Assembly: GCA_937928005.1 (NCBI GenBank)
Contig: CALFVD010000107.1
Location: 1 to 45,313, forward strand
Source of the DNA: an uncultured Neomegalonema sp.
GTDB lineage: Bacteria > Pseudomonadota > Alphaproteobacteria > Rhodobacterales > Rhodobacteraceae
Reading direction: 5' to 3'
DNA: 45,313 bases
The notes beneath the pieces were generated by a model. That model was not told the DNA's origin. It was given only the letters and a program-made list of their open reading frames with translations, and did no database searches. Of this stretch, positions 1-9,065 are shown in pieces. Both the position numbers and the translations under genes were made by a program. The first letter of the stretch is position 1; each line of letters starts with the position of its first letter.

Positions 1-244
1 GTTTGGGGCCAGAGGAAACCCGGTTGGAGAGGCCGTCCAGACCTTCGGCATTATAACGATGTATCCAGTCCCGAAGTGTTTGCCGCTCCATGCCGCAGAT
101 CGTCGCCGCCGATTGGCGGTCATGGCCTTCAAGGACCAAAACAATCGCCAACATCCGACGCGATGCATTCGCGTCCTTCGAAATGCAGGCCGCTTCCCGC
201 AACTCCACAGCCGTCAAATCCTCGCGTGTCACCATCACTGTCAT
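1..244 (-). CDS. IS630-type transposase, N-terminal fragment cut by window edge
   Basis: This is the first 81 codons of a minus-strand gene that runs off the left edge. The start at 244 has a strong ribosome-binding site (AAGGAGG) about 8 bases upstream. The protein contains a helix-turn-helix DNA-binding region: the stretch AATICGMERQTLRDWIHRY is followed by NAEGLDGLSNR, a combination typical of the N-terminal winged-helix part of IS630/Tc1-mariner transposases. The catalytic DDE domain would lie outside the window, so integrity cannot be judged. A 94-bp MITE with TA-flanked ends lies 89 bp upstream, and IS630 elements also use TA targets, so this transposase is a candidate to mobilise the MITEs. 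That link is inference. Confidence 0.8.
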   Translation of the reverse strand, partial: MTVMVTREDLTAVELREAACISKDANASRRMLAIVLVLEGHDRQSAATICGMERQTLRDWIHRYNAEGLDGLSNRVSSGPK

Positions 245-332
245 CGAAACCTCCTTGCTTCGATGACAATGATTCAGAATTCGCAGGATTTGGAAATCCT
301 CAAAATGAGTCGCCAGTCAGGGCGATTGGTAT

Positions 333-426
333 TATAGCGATTTGCGATAAACCTGAGCCATATTTTGCGCCAAGAGCCGCGCAAAATATGGCGCTTGATG
401 ATTCAGGATAATCGCAATTCGCTTTA
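333..426 (-). mobile_element. MITE-like hairpin element, type 1, copy A
   Basis: A 94-bp element whose ends are imperfect inverted repeats: TAAAGCGAATTGCG at one end and TATAGCGATTTGCG at the other, read outside-in. Nearly the whole element can fold into one long hairpin, with the inner arms GCCATATTTTGCGC and GCGCAAAATATGGC around a loop containing GGCTCTT. The same unit occurs at 14904, 28482, 36449 and 44704. The rest of the gene-free stretch 245-570 holds only the IS630 leader and about 140 bases before the dctM stop, in which I see nothing beyond a weak hairpin near 533-550. Confidence 0.85.
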
Positions 427-570
427 GGCTCTTTGTCGTACCCATGGTCGGATTTCCTTTCGTGTGCTGGCTGCTCACGATCAGAAGTCCGGCCAAATAC
501 TTCCAGATACGTCAAACTACAACTGTCTCCCCGGCATAGCCAGGGGATTACCTATCCTTTTTACATAAAA

Positions 571-1902
571 TCACAGACCGTAGACATACCCCGGCAACCA
601 CAACGCAATCTGCGGAAACGCCATCACCAGCGCCAGCGCAACCAGCATCACCAGCGCGAACGGAATGATGGAAACATAGATATCGCGCAAGGATATCTCC
701 GGCGGTGCCATCGCCCGCATCAGGAACAGGTTGTAGCCAAATGGCGGCGTCATATACGCAATCTGCGTCGTGATCGTGTAGAGCACCCCGTACCAGATCA
801 GATCAAACCCCAACGCCGCCACCAGCGGCACATACAGCGGCGCAACGATGACCAGCATCGCCGTATCGTCCAAAAACGTGCCCATGATCAGGAAGCTGAG
901 CTGCATCAGGATCAGGATCGTCCACGGATCAAGGCCAAGCTCGTTCGTGAACAGGTTCTCAATGGCTTTGACCGCCCCCAACCCATCAAACACCGCGCCA
1001 AAGCCCAATGCGGCAAGGATAATCCACATGAACATGCAGGAAATGCCGAGCGTATTGCGCACCGAATTCTCGAACACCTCGCGCGTCATTCGCCCCTTTA
1101 GCACCGCCGCCATAAACGCCGTCATCGCCCCGATAGCCGAGCTTTCCACAAGGCTCGTCCAGCCATTGACAAAGGGCACCATCATCGCCGCGAAGATCAC
1201 GATGGGCAGCAGCCCCGCGCGCAGCAGGCGCATTTTCTCCGCCCGGCTAACATTGCGCTCATCGGCGGGCAATGGCGGGCCGAGTTCAGGCTGCAACCGG
1301 CACCGAACGGCAATATAGACGATGAACAACGTCGCCATCAGCAGCCCCGGCATAACCCCGGCCAGCCATAACTGCCCCACCGGTTGCCGCGCGATCATCG
1401 CATAGAGGACCAGCACGACCGAGGGCGGCACAAGGATGCCAAGGCTCGATCCCGCCTGCACCACCCCCGTCACCATGCGTTTGTCATATCCTCGCCTGAG
1501 CAACTCCGGTAGCGCAATCGTGGCCCCGATGGCCATGCCCGCAACGCTCAACCCATTCATCGCCGATACGAGCACCATCAACAGGATCGTCCCAATGGCC
1601 AGCCCACCCTTGATCGGCCCCATCCAGACATGGAACATCTTGTACAGGTCATCGGCAATCTTAGATTCCGACAGCACGTAGCCCATGAAGATAAACATCG
1701 GCAGCGTCAGCAGCGGATACCATTTCATCAGCTTCATCGCCGCCGAGAATGGCAGGTCCACCCCGCCCGTCCCATACAGCGCCATCGCCGCCACCGCCGC
1801 CACCCCGCCAATGGCCCCGAACACCCGCTGTCCGGTCATCAGCATCAGCATCATCGACGAGAACATGAGAATGGCGATGAGTTCGTAAGACACTACCGCC
1901 AC
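571..1902 (-). CDS. dctM: TRAP transporter large permease (DctM family)
   Basis: Integral membrane component of a tripartite ATP-independent periplasmic transporter, which imports organic acids or similar solutes using an ion gradient. The 443 residues are dominated by hydrophobic segments (about 12 predicted from the pattern), the usual size for DctM. Glycine-rich loops such as MNGLSVAGMAIGATIALPEL and GSSLGILVPPSVVLVLYAM are characteristic of the family. The first codon may be GTG at 1902 or GTG at 1893; the second has the better-placed GGGGTGG upstream. The small permease dctQ lies directly upstream. No binding-protein gene follows inside the window; a DctP gene lies at 43599-44690. Substrate cannot be read from sequence. 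Confidence 0.93.
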   Translation of the reverse strand: MAVVSYELIAILMFSSMMLMLMTGQRVFGAIGGVAAVAAMALYGTGGVDLPFSAAMKLMKWYPLLTLPMFIFMGYVLSESKIADDLYKMFHVWMGPIKGGLAIGTILLMVLVSAMNGLSVAGMAIGATIALPELLRRGYDKRMVTGVVQAGSSLGILVPPSVVLVLYAMIARQPVGQLWLAGVMPGLLMATLFIVYIAVRCRLQPELGPPLPADERNVSRAEKMRLLRAGLLPIVIFAAMMVPFVNGWTSLVESSAIGAMTAFMAAVLKGRMTREVFENSVRNTLGISCMFMWIILAALGFGAVFDGLGAVKAIENLFTNELGLDPWTILILMQLSFLIMGTFLDDTAMLVIVAPLYVPLVAALGFDLIWYGVLYTITTQIAYMTPPFGYNLFLMRAMAPPEISLRDIYVSIIPFALVMLVALALVMAFPQIALWLPGYVYGL

Positions 1903-1918
1903 CCCGCACTGCTGTTAT

Positions 1919-1938
1919 TCCCGCGCAGGCGGGAATGA
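1919..1938. repeat. Short palindromic repeat between dctQ and dctM
   Basis: The 58-bp gap between dctQ and dctM holds the palindrome ATTCCCGCGCAGGCGGGAAT followed by GACAG. This looks like the small dispersed palindromes (REP-like) common in proteobacterial genomes. A diverged relative occurs at 33179-33200. There is no T-tract, so it is not a typical terminator, but as a hairpin in the mRNA it could affect the relative expression of the two permease genes. Confidence 0.6.
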
Positions 1939-1960
1939 CAGCGAGACAGAACCACCCGGC

Positions 1961-2521
1961 TCAAACTTCTTCCCCCCGCAGCCGGATCACATCCTTCGCC
2001 AATTCCGACAACGATTGCAGCAGCATTAGCGCAAAGCCGAGGCACATGATCGCCTTGATCGGCCACAGATAAGGCCGCCATGCCGTCGGGCTACGCTCCA
2101 GCCGCCCGACCTCCTCCGATCCCGTGGCCAGCCCCGCAAAGAACGATACCGGCTCGCTACCCCAATAGCCCAGCGAATAGGCCGTCGAGCCAAGCCCGCC
2201 ATAGAGCAACACACCGAGATAGAAGATCAGCAAAAACACCGTGAACGCATCGAACCACGCTTTGCGGCGCAGCGACCATTCCCCGTAGAACAGGTCCATC
2301 CGTACATTCGACCCTATCTGCATCGCATAGGGTCCACCGAGAATGTAATACGCCACCATCGCGAACTGCGCGACTTCCAGCGTCCAGAGTGAGGGCAAAA
2401 AGAACGTCTTCGATATCGAGGACCACAGCAAAATCCCCACCATCGCAAAGATACCGTACATCACGATCCGCCCAAGGCGATAATTCACGGCATCGACGAT
2501 ACGGATAAAGGCGCGCAGCAT
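1961..2521 (-). CDS. dctQ: TRAP transporter small permease (DctQ family)
   Basis: The small membrane subunit that pairs with DctM. It has 186 residues and four hydrophobic segments (about residues 15-37, 47-70, 90-115 and 150-172), the usual DctQ plan. The motif VRMDLFYGEWSLRRKAWFD resembles the subgroup annotated as mannitol/chloroaromatic-type TRAP systems. That is a family label, not evidence of substrate. The start at 2521 is ATG, preceded by a purine-rich stretch. It is co-directional with dctM, 58 bp apart. Confidence 0.9.
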   Translation of the reverse strand: MLRAFIRIVDAVNYRLGRIVMYGIFAMVGILLWSSISKTFFLPSLWTLEVAQFAMVAYYILGGPYAMQIGSNVRMDLFYGEWSLRRKAWFDAFTVFLLIFYLGVLLYGGLGSTAYSLGYWGSEPVSFFAGLATGSEEVGRLERSPTAWRPYLWPIKAIMCLGFALMLLQSLSELAKDVIRLRGEEV

Positions 2522-2534
2522 CCTAAGTCATCTC

Positions 2535-2557
2535 TGCCCCGGACTCGATCCGGGGCA
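2535..2557. repeat. Palindrome between prfB and dctQ
   Basis: Perfect 9-bp arms TGCCCCGGA and TCCGGGGCA around CTCGA. It lies between the prfB stop and the dctQ start, so it would form a hairpin in the dctQ leader. There is no following T-run on either strand, so it is better read as a dispersed palindromic repeat than as an intrinsic terminator. Confidence 0.6.
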
Positions 2558-2623
2558 TACCGTCACGATATGCTACTGCCAAAGAAGGCCCAACATCGAG
2601 TGCGGGGCAGCAAGATAGCAACA

Positions 2624-3745
2624 TCACCCCTCCGCATCCGCACGGCTCTTACCCGACACTTCCGCCGCCAACGCCGCACCCATAAAGGCGTCAAGATCGC
2701 CATCCAGCACGCCTTGAGTATCGGAAGTTTCCTCCCCCGTGCGCAAATCCTTGATCATCTGATAAGGCTGCAACACATACGAGCGGATCTGATGGCCCCA
2801 GCCGATTTCCGATTGCTCGGTGCGCTGCGCATCCGCCGCATCGCGCCGCTTCTGCATTTCCATATCGTAGAGCCGCGAACGCAGCATTTTCATGGCGATA
2901 TCGCGGTTCTGGTGCTGTGACTTCTCCGACGAGGTCACGACGATCCCGCTGGGTGCGTGAGTGATGCGCACGGCGGAGTCGGTGGTGTTGACGTGCTGTC
3001 CACCTGCACCCGACGAACGATAGGTGTCGATGCGAATATCCGATGGATTGATATCAATCTCGATCGTATCGTCGATTACCGGCGTCACCTGTACCGAGGA
3101 AAACGAGGTATGCCGCCGCGCCTGACTATCAAATGGCGATATCCGCACCAACCGATGCACGCCGCTTTCGGTCTTCATCCAGCCAAAGGCATTTTCGCCC
3201 CTGATTTGATACGTCACCGATTTGATGCCCGCCTCGTCGCCGCCCGAATATTCCATCACCTCGACCTTGAAGCCTCGCTTCTCGGCCCAGCGCGTATACA
3301 TCCGCGACAGCATTTGCGCCCAATCACAGGATTCCGTACCGCCCGCACCCGAATTAATCTCGACGAACGCATCCATGCCGTCCATCTCACCCGACAGCAA
3401 CGCCTCCAACTCCGCCTTGGCCGCGCGCTCCTTAACATCGGCAAGCGCGGCCTCGGCTTCGGCCACCACATCGGCATCGTCTTCCATCTCGCCGAGTTCG
3501 ATCAACTCGACATTGTCGCTCAGCCCGCTTTCCAGCGTCCGATACCGCTCGACCGCATCGGCGAGTTGCTGGCGCTCACGCATCACCTTCTGCGCATTGG
3601 CCGGATCATCCCACAGGGTCGGGTCTTCGGCCCGCGCGTCGAATTCCTCCAGCCGCGTCAATGCCGTGTCCCAATCAAGGCGGCGGCGCAGCAAGGCCAG
3701 CGATTCCTCGATGGTTGACACAATGGATTGGGTTTCGGCGCGCAT
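2624..3745 (-). CDS. prfB: Peptide chain release factor 2
   Basis: Reads UGA and UAA stop codons in the ribosomal A site and releases the finished protein. With the ATG at 3745 it is 373 residues. The stop-recognition tripeptide SPF is at about 203-205 and the catalytic GGQ ([13 protein letters not shown]) at 248-250. The MRAET start matches alphaproteobacterial RF2 N-termini as I know them. The earlier ATG at 3760 lies just after the mrcA terminator hairpin and has no ribosome-binding site. The frame is open throughout, so the autoregulatory +1 frameshift known from E. coli prfB is not needed here. It follows mrcA in the same direction but behind a terminator. Confidence 0.96.
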   Translation of the reverse strand: MRAETQSIVSTIEESLALLRRRLDWDTALTRLEEFDARAEDPTLWDDPANAQKVMRERQQLADAVERYRTLESGLSDNVELIELGEMEDDADVVAEAEAALADVKERAAKAELEALLSGEMDGMDAFVEINSGAGGTESCDWAQMLSRMYTRWAEKRGFKVEVMEYSGGDEAGIKSVTYQIRGENAFGWMKTESGVHRLVRISPFDSQARRHTSFSSVQVTPVIDDTIEIDINPSDIRIDTYRSSGAGGQHVNTTDSAVRITHAPSGIVVTSSEKSQHQNRDIAMKMLRSRLYDMEMQKRRDAADAQRTEQSEIGWGHQIRSYVLQPYQMIKDLRTGEETSDTQGVLDGDLDAFMGAALAAEVSGKSRADAEG

Positions 3746-3764
3746 AGGCTCGACTCGCATCAAA

Positions 3765-3797
3765 CGAAAAAGGCGGACCGAAACGGCCCGCCTTTGG
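3765..3797 (-). terminator. Intrinsic terminator after mrcA
   Basis: On the minus strand the sequence AAAGGCGGGCCGTTTCGGTC continues into CGCCTTTTTCG, a GC-rich hairpin followed by a run of T. It starts about 20 bases past the mrcA stop codon and ends just before prfB, so it should end mrcA transcripts and separate the two genes. Confidence 0.8.
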
Positions 3798-3817
3798 ATG
3801 TAGCCCGTGCTGGGAAA

Positions 3818-6724
3818 TCAGTAAAGCCCGCCGCCACTCTGGATATTGCCGCTCGCCGGTGCGGGCGCGAAATTCGAGGGTGGTGGCGCATTCGCGATGG
3901 GCGGCGGCGCATAGGGGGCAATGCCCTGTCCGCCAAATTGCTGATCCGGCGCGCGCGGTACGGGTTGGAAGGTACGCTGCTGCGGCGCGGGCTGCTGATA
4001 CACGACCCCCGGTGCAGGCGCGACCGTGATCGCCGGATCTTGGCTCACGATCATCTGGCCTGTATTCGGATCGAAACGGATCAGCGGCTCGTTCCCGCTC
4101 GGCACCGTCGAGGTTGAGCGTATGACCGGCGCGGTCGACGGCACGGTCGCAATCTGCTGTTGCCCCTGACCGGGAGCCTGCATCGGTCCCTGAGGCACAA
4201 AACCACCGCCGGGCGATTGCCCCATGAGGTCAGGCTGTCGCTGCGTACCGCCAAGATCCTCGAACCGACGCACGAAACCACCACCGTCAGCGCCCGTCGC
4301 GGCATCACCCACGACCTCACCCGGCACATCGCCAGTGCGGAACGCTTCCCAGATGACGTTCTTGCCAAAGACATCCTCGCCAACCCGCTCACCATTGCGA
4401 CGGTCGATCTTCACGAGGCTCACGCCCTTGGGTGCATCGAATTTACGGGGGGTTCGGTCGGTCATCGCCTCGCGCATGAACTGCTCAAAGACCGGCCCAC
4501 ACAGCGCGCCGCCCGATGCCCGTTTACCCAATGATTTCGGCGTGTCGTAGCCGATGTAGCACCCAAAGACGAGGTCTGGCGTAAAGCCCACAAACCACGC
4601 ATCGCGCGCGTCATTCGTGGTCCCAGTCTTGCCCGCAACGGGAAAGCCCAGCCGCGTCAGCTTGGTCGCCGTACCGCGCTGCACGACACCTTCCATCAGC
4701 GAGACGGTCTGATACGCCGTGATCGGATCGACCACCTGAACCGGCTCGATGGGCGTGGTCGGGACAACCCAATCAACCCCCAGATCGACCAGCTCGCCCG
4801 CATCGTCCTTCACATTCTCCACAAGACGGGGCGCGATATGCTTGCCACCATTCGCAACCATCGCATAGGCCGTGACCATGCGCGTTAGCGTCGTCTCTCC
4901 CGCACCCAGCGAGAACGAGATTAACTGTGGCATGTTTTCATAAATGCCAAAGCGGCGCGCGTAATCCGAGATCGTATCCATCCCCACATCCTGCGCCACG
5001 CGCACGGTGATGAGGTTACGCGATTTCTCTAGCCCCACGCGCAGGGGGATTGGGCCGTAAAACTCATCCGTGTAGTTCTTGGGCTTCCACAGCCCTTCAC
5101 CATTGCCTTGATCGACCGTAACCGGCGCGTCCAGCACGATACTGGCGGGGGTATAGCCGTTATCCAGCGCCGCTGCATAAACGAACGGCTTAAAGGCCGA
5201 TCCGGGTTGCCGCTTCGCCTGTGTCGCGCGGTTGAATTTACTCTGCTGGATGCTCAACCCGCCCTGCATCGCCAAGACGCGGCCCGTATCCGGCTCCATC
5301 GCCATGACCGCACCATTGGTATCGGGCAGTTGACGCAACCCCCAGACGATTTCCTCCACATCGGCGATTTCGGCCTGCGACAGCGTTTTGACGTCGCCAT
5401 CCTTGGCTTTACCGCCGGGGGTCAGATAGACGATATCGCCCGGCTCCAGAATATCGCTCATCACCTTCGGGTCAGGTCCGCGCGCCGTGCCTTCTATCCG
5501 GCGACGCGCCCATTTGATTGCATCAAAGGTGACAGTGACGGCCTTGTCGCGATTGCGCAGGCCGACCAGCGAGGTGCCTTTACTGTCGCTGACGGTCAGC
5601 ACGACGCCTAGTGTCCAATCATCAAAATCCTTCGGAAACGCATTGTTTTCCAGCGCCTCGCGCCAATCACCGTCTTGGTTAGTCCTGCCCAGCGGCCCAA
5701 TATACCCGCCACGCTTGGAATAGCTGAACAGCCCCTCACGCAGCGCGCGGGACGCATAGCCCTGCAACTCGCGGTCAAGCGTCGTGCGGATATTCAGCCC
5801 GCCACCATAAAGCGCAGTATCCGCCGCACCAGACGGTTTATCCTCGCCGCGATCCGTTGCCTCTTTCGAGAAATGCTCCAGCATCCGCGAGCGCACTTCT
5901 TCGATCATATAGGCCGACGAAAAATCGTAGCTTTCCTCGCGCTCATCATCGTTCAACCGGGTAAGCAATGGCTTTGCCTTGCTCTCAGCGGCGACTTCAT
6001 CGGTGATGTAGCCATTCTCCAACAACTCGGTCAGCACATAATTGCGCCGCGCCAGCGCAGCCTTGGCGTTACGTTCGGGGTGCAGCGCCGAGGGCGCTTT
6101 GGGTAATGCGGCCAGATACGCGGCTTCTTCAGGCGTCAGATATTCCATATCCTTGCCAAAATACGTCTTCGACGCCGCCCCAACACCATAAGACCGCGCG
6201 CCCAGATAGATCTGGTTCAGATAGATTTCGAGAATACGATCCTTTGATAATTCACGCTCGATCTGCACCGCCAGCACCGCTTCGCGCACCTTACGGCTGA
6301 TGCTGCGCTCGTTGGTCAGCAGCATATTCTTGACCACCTGTTGCGTGATGGTCGAGGCGCCGCTCATACGGCCCCCGTTGCGCAGGGTCTTGACGTTACG
6401 CACCATCGCCTTGGCGATGCCCACCGGGTCGATCCCCGCATGGTCCCGAAAATTCTTATCCTCGGCGCTGATGAAGGCGTTCTGCACCAGCGGCGGAATC
6501 TCAGCGATGGGTATAAAATTACGCCGTTGCCGCGCGAACCGGGCAATCACCGCCCCATCATCATCATAGACCAGCGAGGATTGCGGCGGCTTGTAATCGG
6601 CAAGCTGTTCATATTCGGGCAGGTCACGGCCATAATACCAGATTGCCCCCGTCATCGTCAGCGCACCAACGACGAGCAGGAGCGCCATGGCGCTGAAGAG
6701 AAAGCCAAAAAACCGAATAATCAT
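3818..6724 (-). CDS. mrcA: Penicillin-binding protein 1A, bifunctional peptidoglycan synthase
   Basis: Polymerises and cross-links peptidoglycan at the periplasmic face of the inner membrane. The 968 residues contain an N-terminal membrane anchor (about 9-30). A GT51 glycosyltransferase domain follows, with the catalytic Glu88 in EDKNFRDHAGID, GASTITQQ at 122-129 and KDRILEIYLNQIYLG near 161-175. The transpeptidase domain carries the nucleophile Ser509 (RQPGSAFKPF) and the KTG triad at 699-701. Residues beyond about 790 form a Pro/Gln/Gly-rich, probably disordered tail. The ATG at 6724 has AGGACG about 8 bases upstream. It is co-directional with the upstream amidase gene, which suits a cell-wall cluster. 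Confidence 0.96.
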   Translation of the reverse strand: MIIRFFGFLFSAMALLLVVGALTMTGAIWYYGRDLPEYEQLADYKPPQSSLVYDDDGAVIARFARQRRNFIPIAEIPPLVQNAFISAEDKNFRDHAGIDPVGIAKAMVRNVKTLRNGGRMSGASTITQQVVKNMLLTNERSISRKVREAVLAVQIERELSKDRILEIYLNQIYLGARSYGVGAASKTYFGKDMEYLTPEEAAYLAALPKAPSALHPERNAKAALARRNYVLTELLENGYITDEVAAESKAKPLLTRLNDDEREESYDFSSAYMIEEVRSRMLEHFSKEATDRGEDKPSGAADTALYGGGLNIRTTLDRELQGYASRALREGLFSYSKRGGYIGPLGRTNQDGDWREALENNAFPKDFDDWTLGVVLTVSDSKGTSLVGLRNRDKAVTVTFDAIKWARRRIEGTARGPDPKVMSDILEPGDIVYLTPGGKAKDGDVKTLSQAEIADVEEIVWGLRQLPDTNGAVMAMEPDTGRVLAMQGGLSIQQSKFNRATQAKRQPGSAFKPFVYAAALDNGYTPASIVLDAPVTVDQGNGEGLWKPKNYTDEFYGPIPLRVGLEKSRNLITVRVAQDVGMDTISDYARRFGIYENMPQLISFSLGAGETTLTRMVTAYAMVANGGKHIAPRLVENVKDDAGELVDLGVDWVVPTTPIEPVQVVDPITAYQTVSLMEGVVQRGTATKLTRLGFPVAGKTGTTNDARDAWFVGFTPDLVFGCYIGYDTPKSLGKRASGGALCGPVFEQFMREAMTDRTPRKFDAPKGVSLVKIDRRNGERVGEDVFGKNVIWEAFRTGDVPGEVVGDAATGADGGGFVRRFEDLGGTQRQPDLMGQSPGGGFVPQGPMQAPGQGQQQIATVPSTAPVIRSTSTVPSGNEPLIRFDPNTGQMIVSQDPAITVAPAPGVVYQQPAPQQRTFQPVPRAPDQQFGGQGIAPYAPPPIANAPPPSNFAPAPASGNIQSGGGLY

Positions 6725-6844
6725 CGCAACGTCCTGACACCTTACGGTCTTGCCGCCTTGTCGAATCTATGTTCAACAATGGCCGTATATGGGCAGTATG
6801 CGCAGCCACACCACCCTGTCACCTAAACGCCACACATGTGTGTG

Positions 6845-8404
6845 TTAGCGTAGCATCGCCTCGCGCAGCCCACGTTCCCGCCGCCACGCATCAATGGCCT
6901 CCTTCAACGCACCCGCCGCCTCTTTGCGCCATTCTTCCGATGACAGGCGTTTGCGATCCTCCGGGTTTGACATGAAGCCCAATTCAAGCAGGACAGACGG
7001 CATATCCGGTGCTTTTAGCACATGTAGCTTTTTATGCCGCACGAACTTACGCTTAACCGGCGTGACCAGCGACAACTTATCTCGCACCATCTCCGCAAAA
7101 CGCCGCGAGCCAATCTGCGTTTCCCGCCGTTCGAGGTCAAGCAACACACGCAGCACATCATCGGTCGCCTGATCAATATCAATACCTGCGATCGTGCCAT
7201 CTTTCTGATTGCTGACGAATTCCTCGGTCGAGCGGATCGAATCCTTCTCCGACAGCATATACGCGCCCGCCCCGCTCACTTTCGGGTCATTGAACCAATC
7301 GGCATGGATCGAGATAAACAGGCTTGCATTCTTGTCACGGGCATAATCCACCCGCTTGGGCAGCGGCACGAAACGGTCGCTACGCCGGGTTGCGAAAGGC
7401 GCGTATTCTGGGTCCGCTTCAAGCAGCTTCATCAACTCTTCCGAGAACGCCAGCACGACGGATGCTTCGCGCTCCCCGATCTGAGTCCCCGCGCCGGGGT
7501 CGCGCCCTCCATGGCCGGGGTCGATTACGATTCTAAACGGCTCACGCTTGGGTTTAGGCTTCGGTTTGCGCTTTGGCACTTCCGTTCGTTTGGGCAGGGC
7601 GAGCGCAGGACGCGGCGGCTTGGCCACCATCGCAATGACCTTCGGCGATGACTTCTTCGGCGCAACCTTCTTCTCCACCACCACCTGCACGGGCGGCGCG
7701 ACTGGTTTAGGTACAACTACCGGCGGCGCAACCTTCTCGACCGGCGTTCCCGCCAGCCCGGCGAACAGCGCGCCGAGCGCATCATATTGCGCCGTCTCAG
7801 GATCAAACCGCCGATTGCGAAATTCCTCGCGCGTTTGGACATCGACCACCGGCGCAGCGGGTAGAGCTTTCGGGGCCGCCTTCGCCACCACAACGCTATC
7901 GCTGATCCGTGTGGTCTTCTCGGCAATGCGGCGATAGCGATCAAAGGGGCGGAAGGCTTCGGCCAGCCGGATATCCAGCTCATAGCCGACCTTATCGGTC
8001 AGCGGCGTCACCTTAAAATCGACGATCTGCGCCGGGCCATTGAGATTGAATATCAGCCGCGAAACCCTCGGCGTCAGGATACCGAACGTGTAATCGCGGA
8101 TCAGGCGACTCCGCACGACCCCATTCGGTCGCGGCATATTCCACGATATACGCGGCAAGTCGATGACGAGTCGGTTTGGATCACTGAGCGTGAACAGTTT
8201 CGGCGATAGCGGCACATTCACATGCATCACCACGCGGGTGAAATCGTCATAAGTACCAATCTTCACCGCATCGACCGATGCAACAACAGGCCCGCGCGCG
8301 TTTGCACCCGGCGCGATAGACACGCCGACAAAGGCCGCGACCAACGCAACCCGAATCACCTTGCTAATGCACGCGAAAGCGCCCACTGCCCCTGCCTTTA
8401 CCAT
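6845..8404 (-). CDS. amiC: N-acetylmuramoyl-L-alanine amidase with AMIN domain (AmiC-like)
   Basis: A zinc amidase that cuts the bond between muramic acid and the stem peptide, typically during daughter-cell separation. From the ATG at 8404 it has 519 residues: a hydrophobic signal region ending near ANA at about 36, an AMIN targeting domain (about 45-140), a Lys/Pro/Val-rich linker, and a C-terminal Amidase_3 domain. Zinc-site motifs visible are IDPGHGGRDPG, EREASVVLAFSEEL, SIHAD and the catalytic-Glu region VLLELGFMSNPEDR. An upstream in-frame start at 8476 would put 24 polar residues ahead of the signal peptide and is less likely. The gap to mrcA is 120 bp, so co-transcription is possible. 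Confidence 0.93.
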   Translation of the reverse strand: MVKAGAVGAFACISKVIRVALVAAFVGVSIAPGANARGPVVASVDAVKIGTYDDFTRVVMHVNVPLSPKLFTLSDPNRLVIDLPRISWNMPRPNGVVRSRLIRDYTFGILTPRVSRLIFNLNGPAQIVDFKVTPLTDKVGYELDIRLAEAFRPFDRYRRIAEKTTRISDSVVVAKAAPKALPAAPVVDVQTREEFRNRRFDPETAQYDALGALFAGLAGTPVEKVAPPVVVPKPVAPPVQVVVEKKVAPKKSSPKVIAMVAKPPRPALALPKRTEVPKRKPKPKPKREPFRIVIDPGHGGRDPGAGTQIGEREASVVLAFSEELMKLLEADPEYAPFATRRSDRFVPLPKRVDYARDKNASLFISIHADWFNDPKVSGAGAYMLSEKDSIRSTEEFVSNQKDGTIAGIDIDQATDDVLRVLLDLERRETQIGSRRFAEMVRDKLSLVTPVKRKFVRHKKLHVLKAPDMPSVLLELGFMSNPEDRKRLSSEEWRKEAAGALKEAIDAWRRERGLREAMLR

Positions 8405-9065
8405 CTCGGCTCCGTTCTTTGCGACGGTTCCTTCATGGATTGTCCTAACACAAAGCGGCCCTTTGTAAAAAACCATTTGGCACTATCTTTCCCGATGACA
8501 CCGCAACCAACTATGTGGTGCAGCGCGGATGCAACGCAGCTTTGCCTAAACCCATGGCATCACCAAGGCGGGTCAGGGCAAAATGAGCGGTCGACAACCG
8601 ACTGTCTTATGTTGCATTAAGGTGTCGCCCAGACGCGGTTAAGAAACCGTTGTCCTGTGTATGAGAATGACTTAGACGGTTCGCAACGCGCTTGGCTCGG
8701 CACGGCAATACGGCACGGCACCGACGCGCAGCGACACGAAAAAGATTTAGGGGCGATGGCCCACAAGGTTCCGGGTGAACGCATCCGGCAAAGGTTGAAA
8801 CGGTGATCTTGAGCGATCGGGTACAACGGAAGAACGGGCATCTGCCATATGGGCACCTCCCCACTCTTCCCCAGAACTCCAAGGCTCGCGCGCCCATCGG
8901 CGCGGCGACGCGGGAAACTCCCGCGCGCGATCCCAGAATTAAAGGAAAGGCGGAGGCGCGTCACGCGTCGCCGCGACCTTTTCCTGAACGCGGCGACATC
9001 ATTGCGTCATCGCATCGCAGGTCAGGGTTGTCAGGCGCGTCCGCGCCGTCCGACACGATTGAAGC
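8405..9065. promoter_or_regulatory. Long divergent intergenic region with the rne leader
   Basis: This 661-bp gene-free region separates amiC (minus) from rne (plus), so it must hold promoters for both. A long 5' leader is known for rne in other proteobacteria, where RNase E cuts its own leader to control its level. Several inverted repeats are visible, for example CGGTT-AAGA-AACCG near 8636-8649 and a GC-rich region near 8900-8990. No ORF here looks like a gene, and I cannot place a promoter with confidence. Confidence 0.45.

Noticed and set aside
300-515. Small ORFs reading through the MITEs (also 44653-44919)
   Set aside because: They share text such as KANCDYPES only because they translate the same MITE; no ribosome-binding sites, and the element is explained by its hairpin and terminal repeats.
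533-550. Terminator after dctM
   Set aside because: A CCCCGGC...GCCAGGGG hairpin exists but no T-run follows on the minus strand.
433-1101. Long ORFs on the plus strand opposite dctM and other minus-strand genes
   Set aside because: They are antisense shadows of well-supported genes, rich in His/Arg/Gln and without domain signatures.
3746-3760. Programmed frameshift in prfB
   Set aside because: The reading frame is uninterrupted from the start to the GGQ domain, so no frameshift is required.
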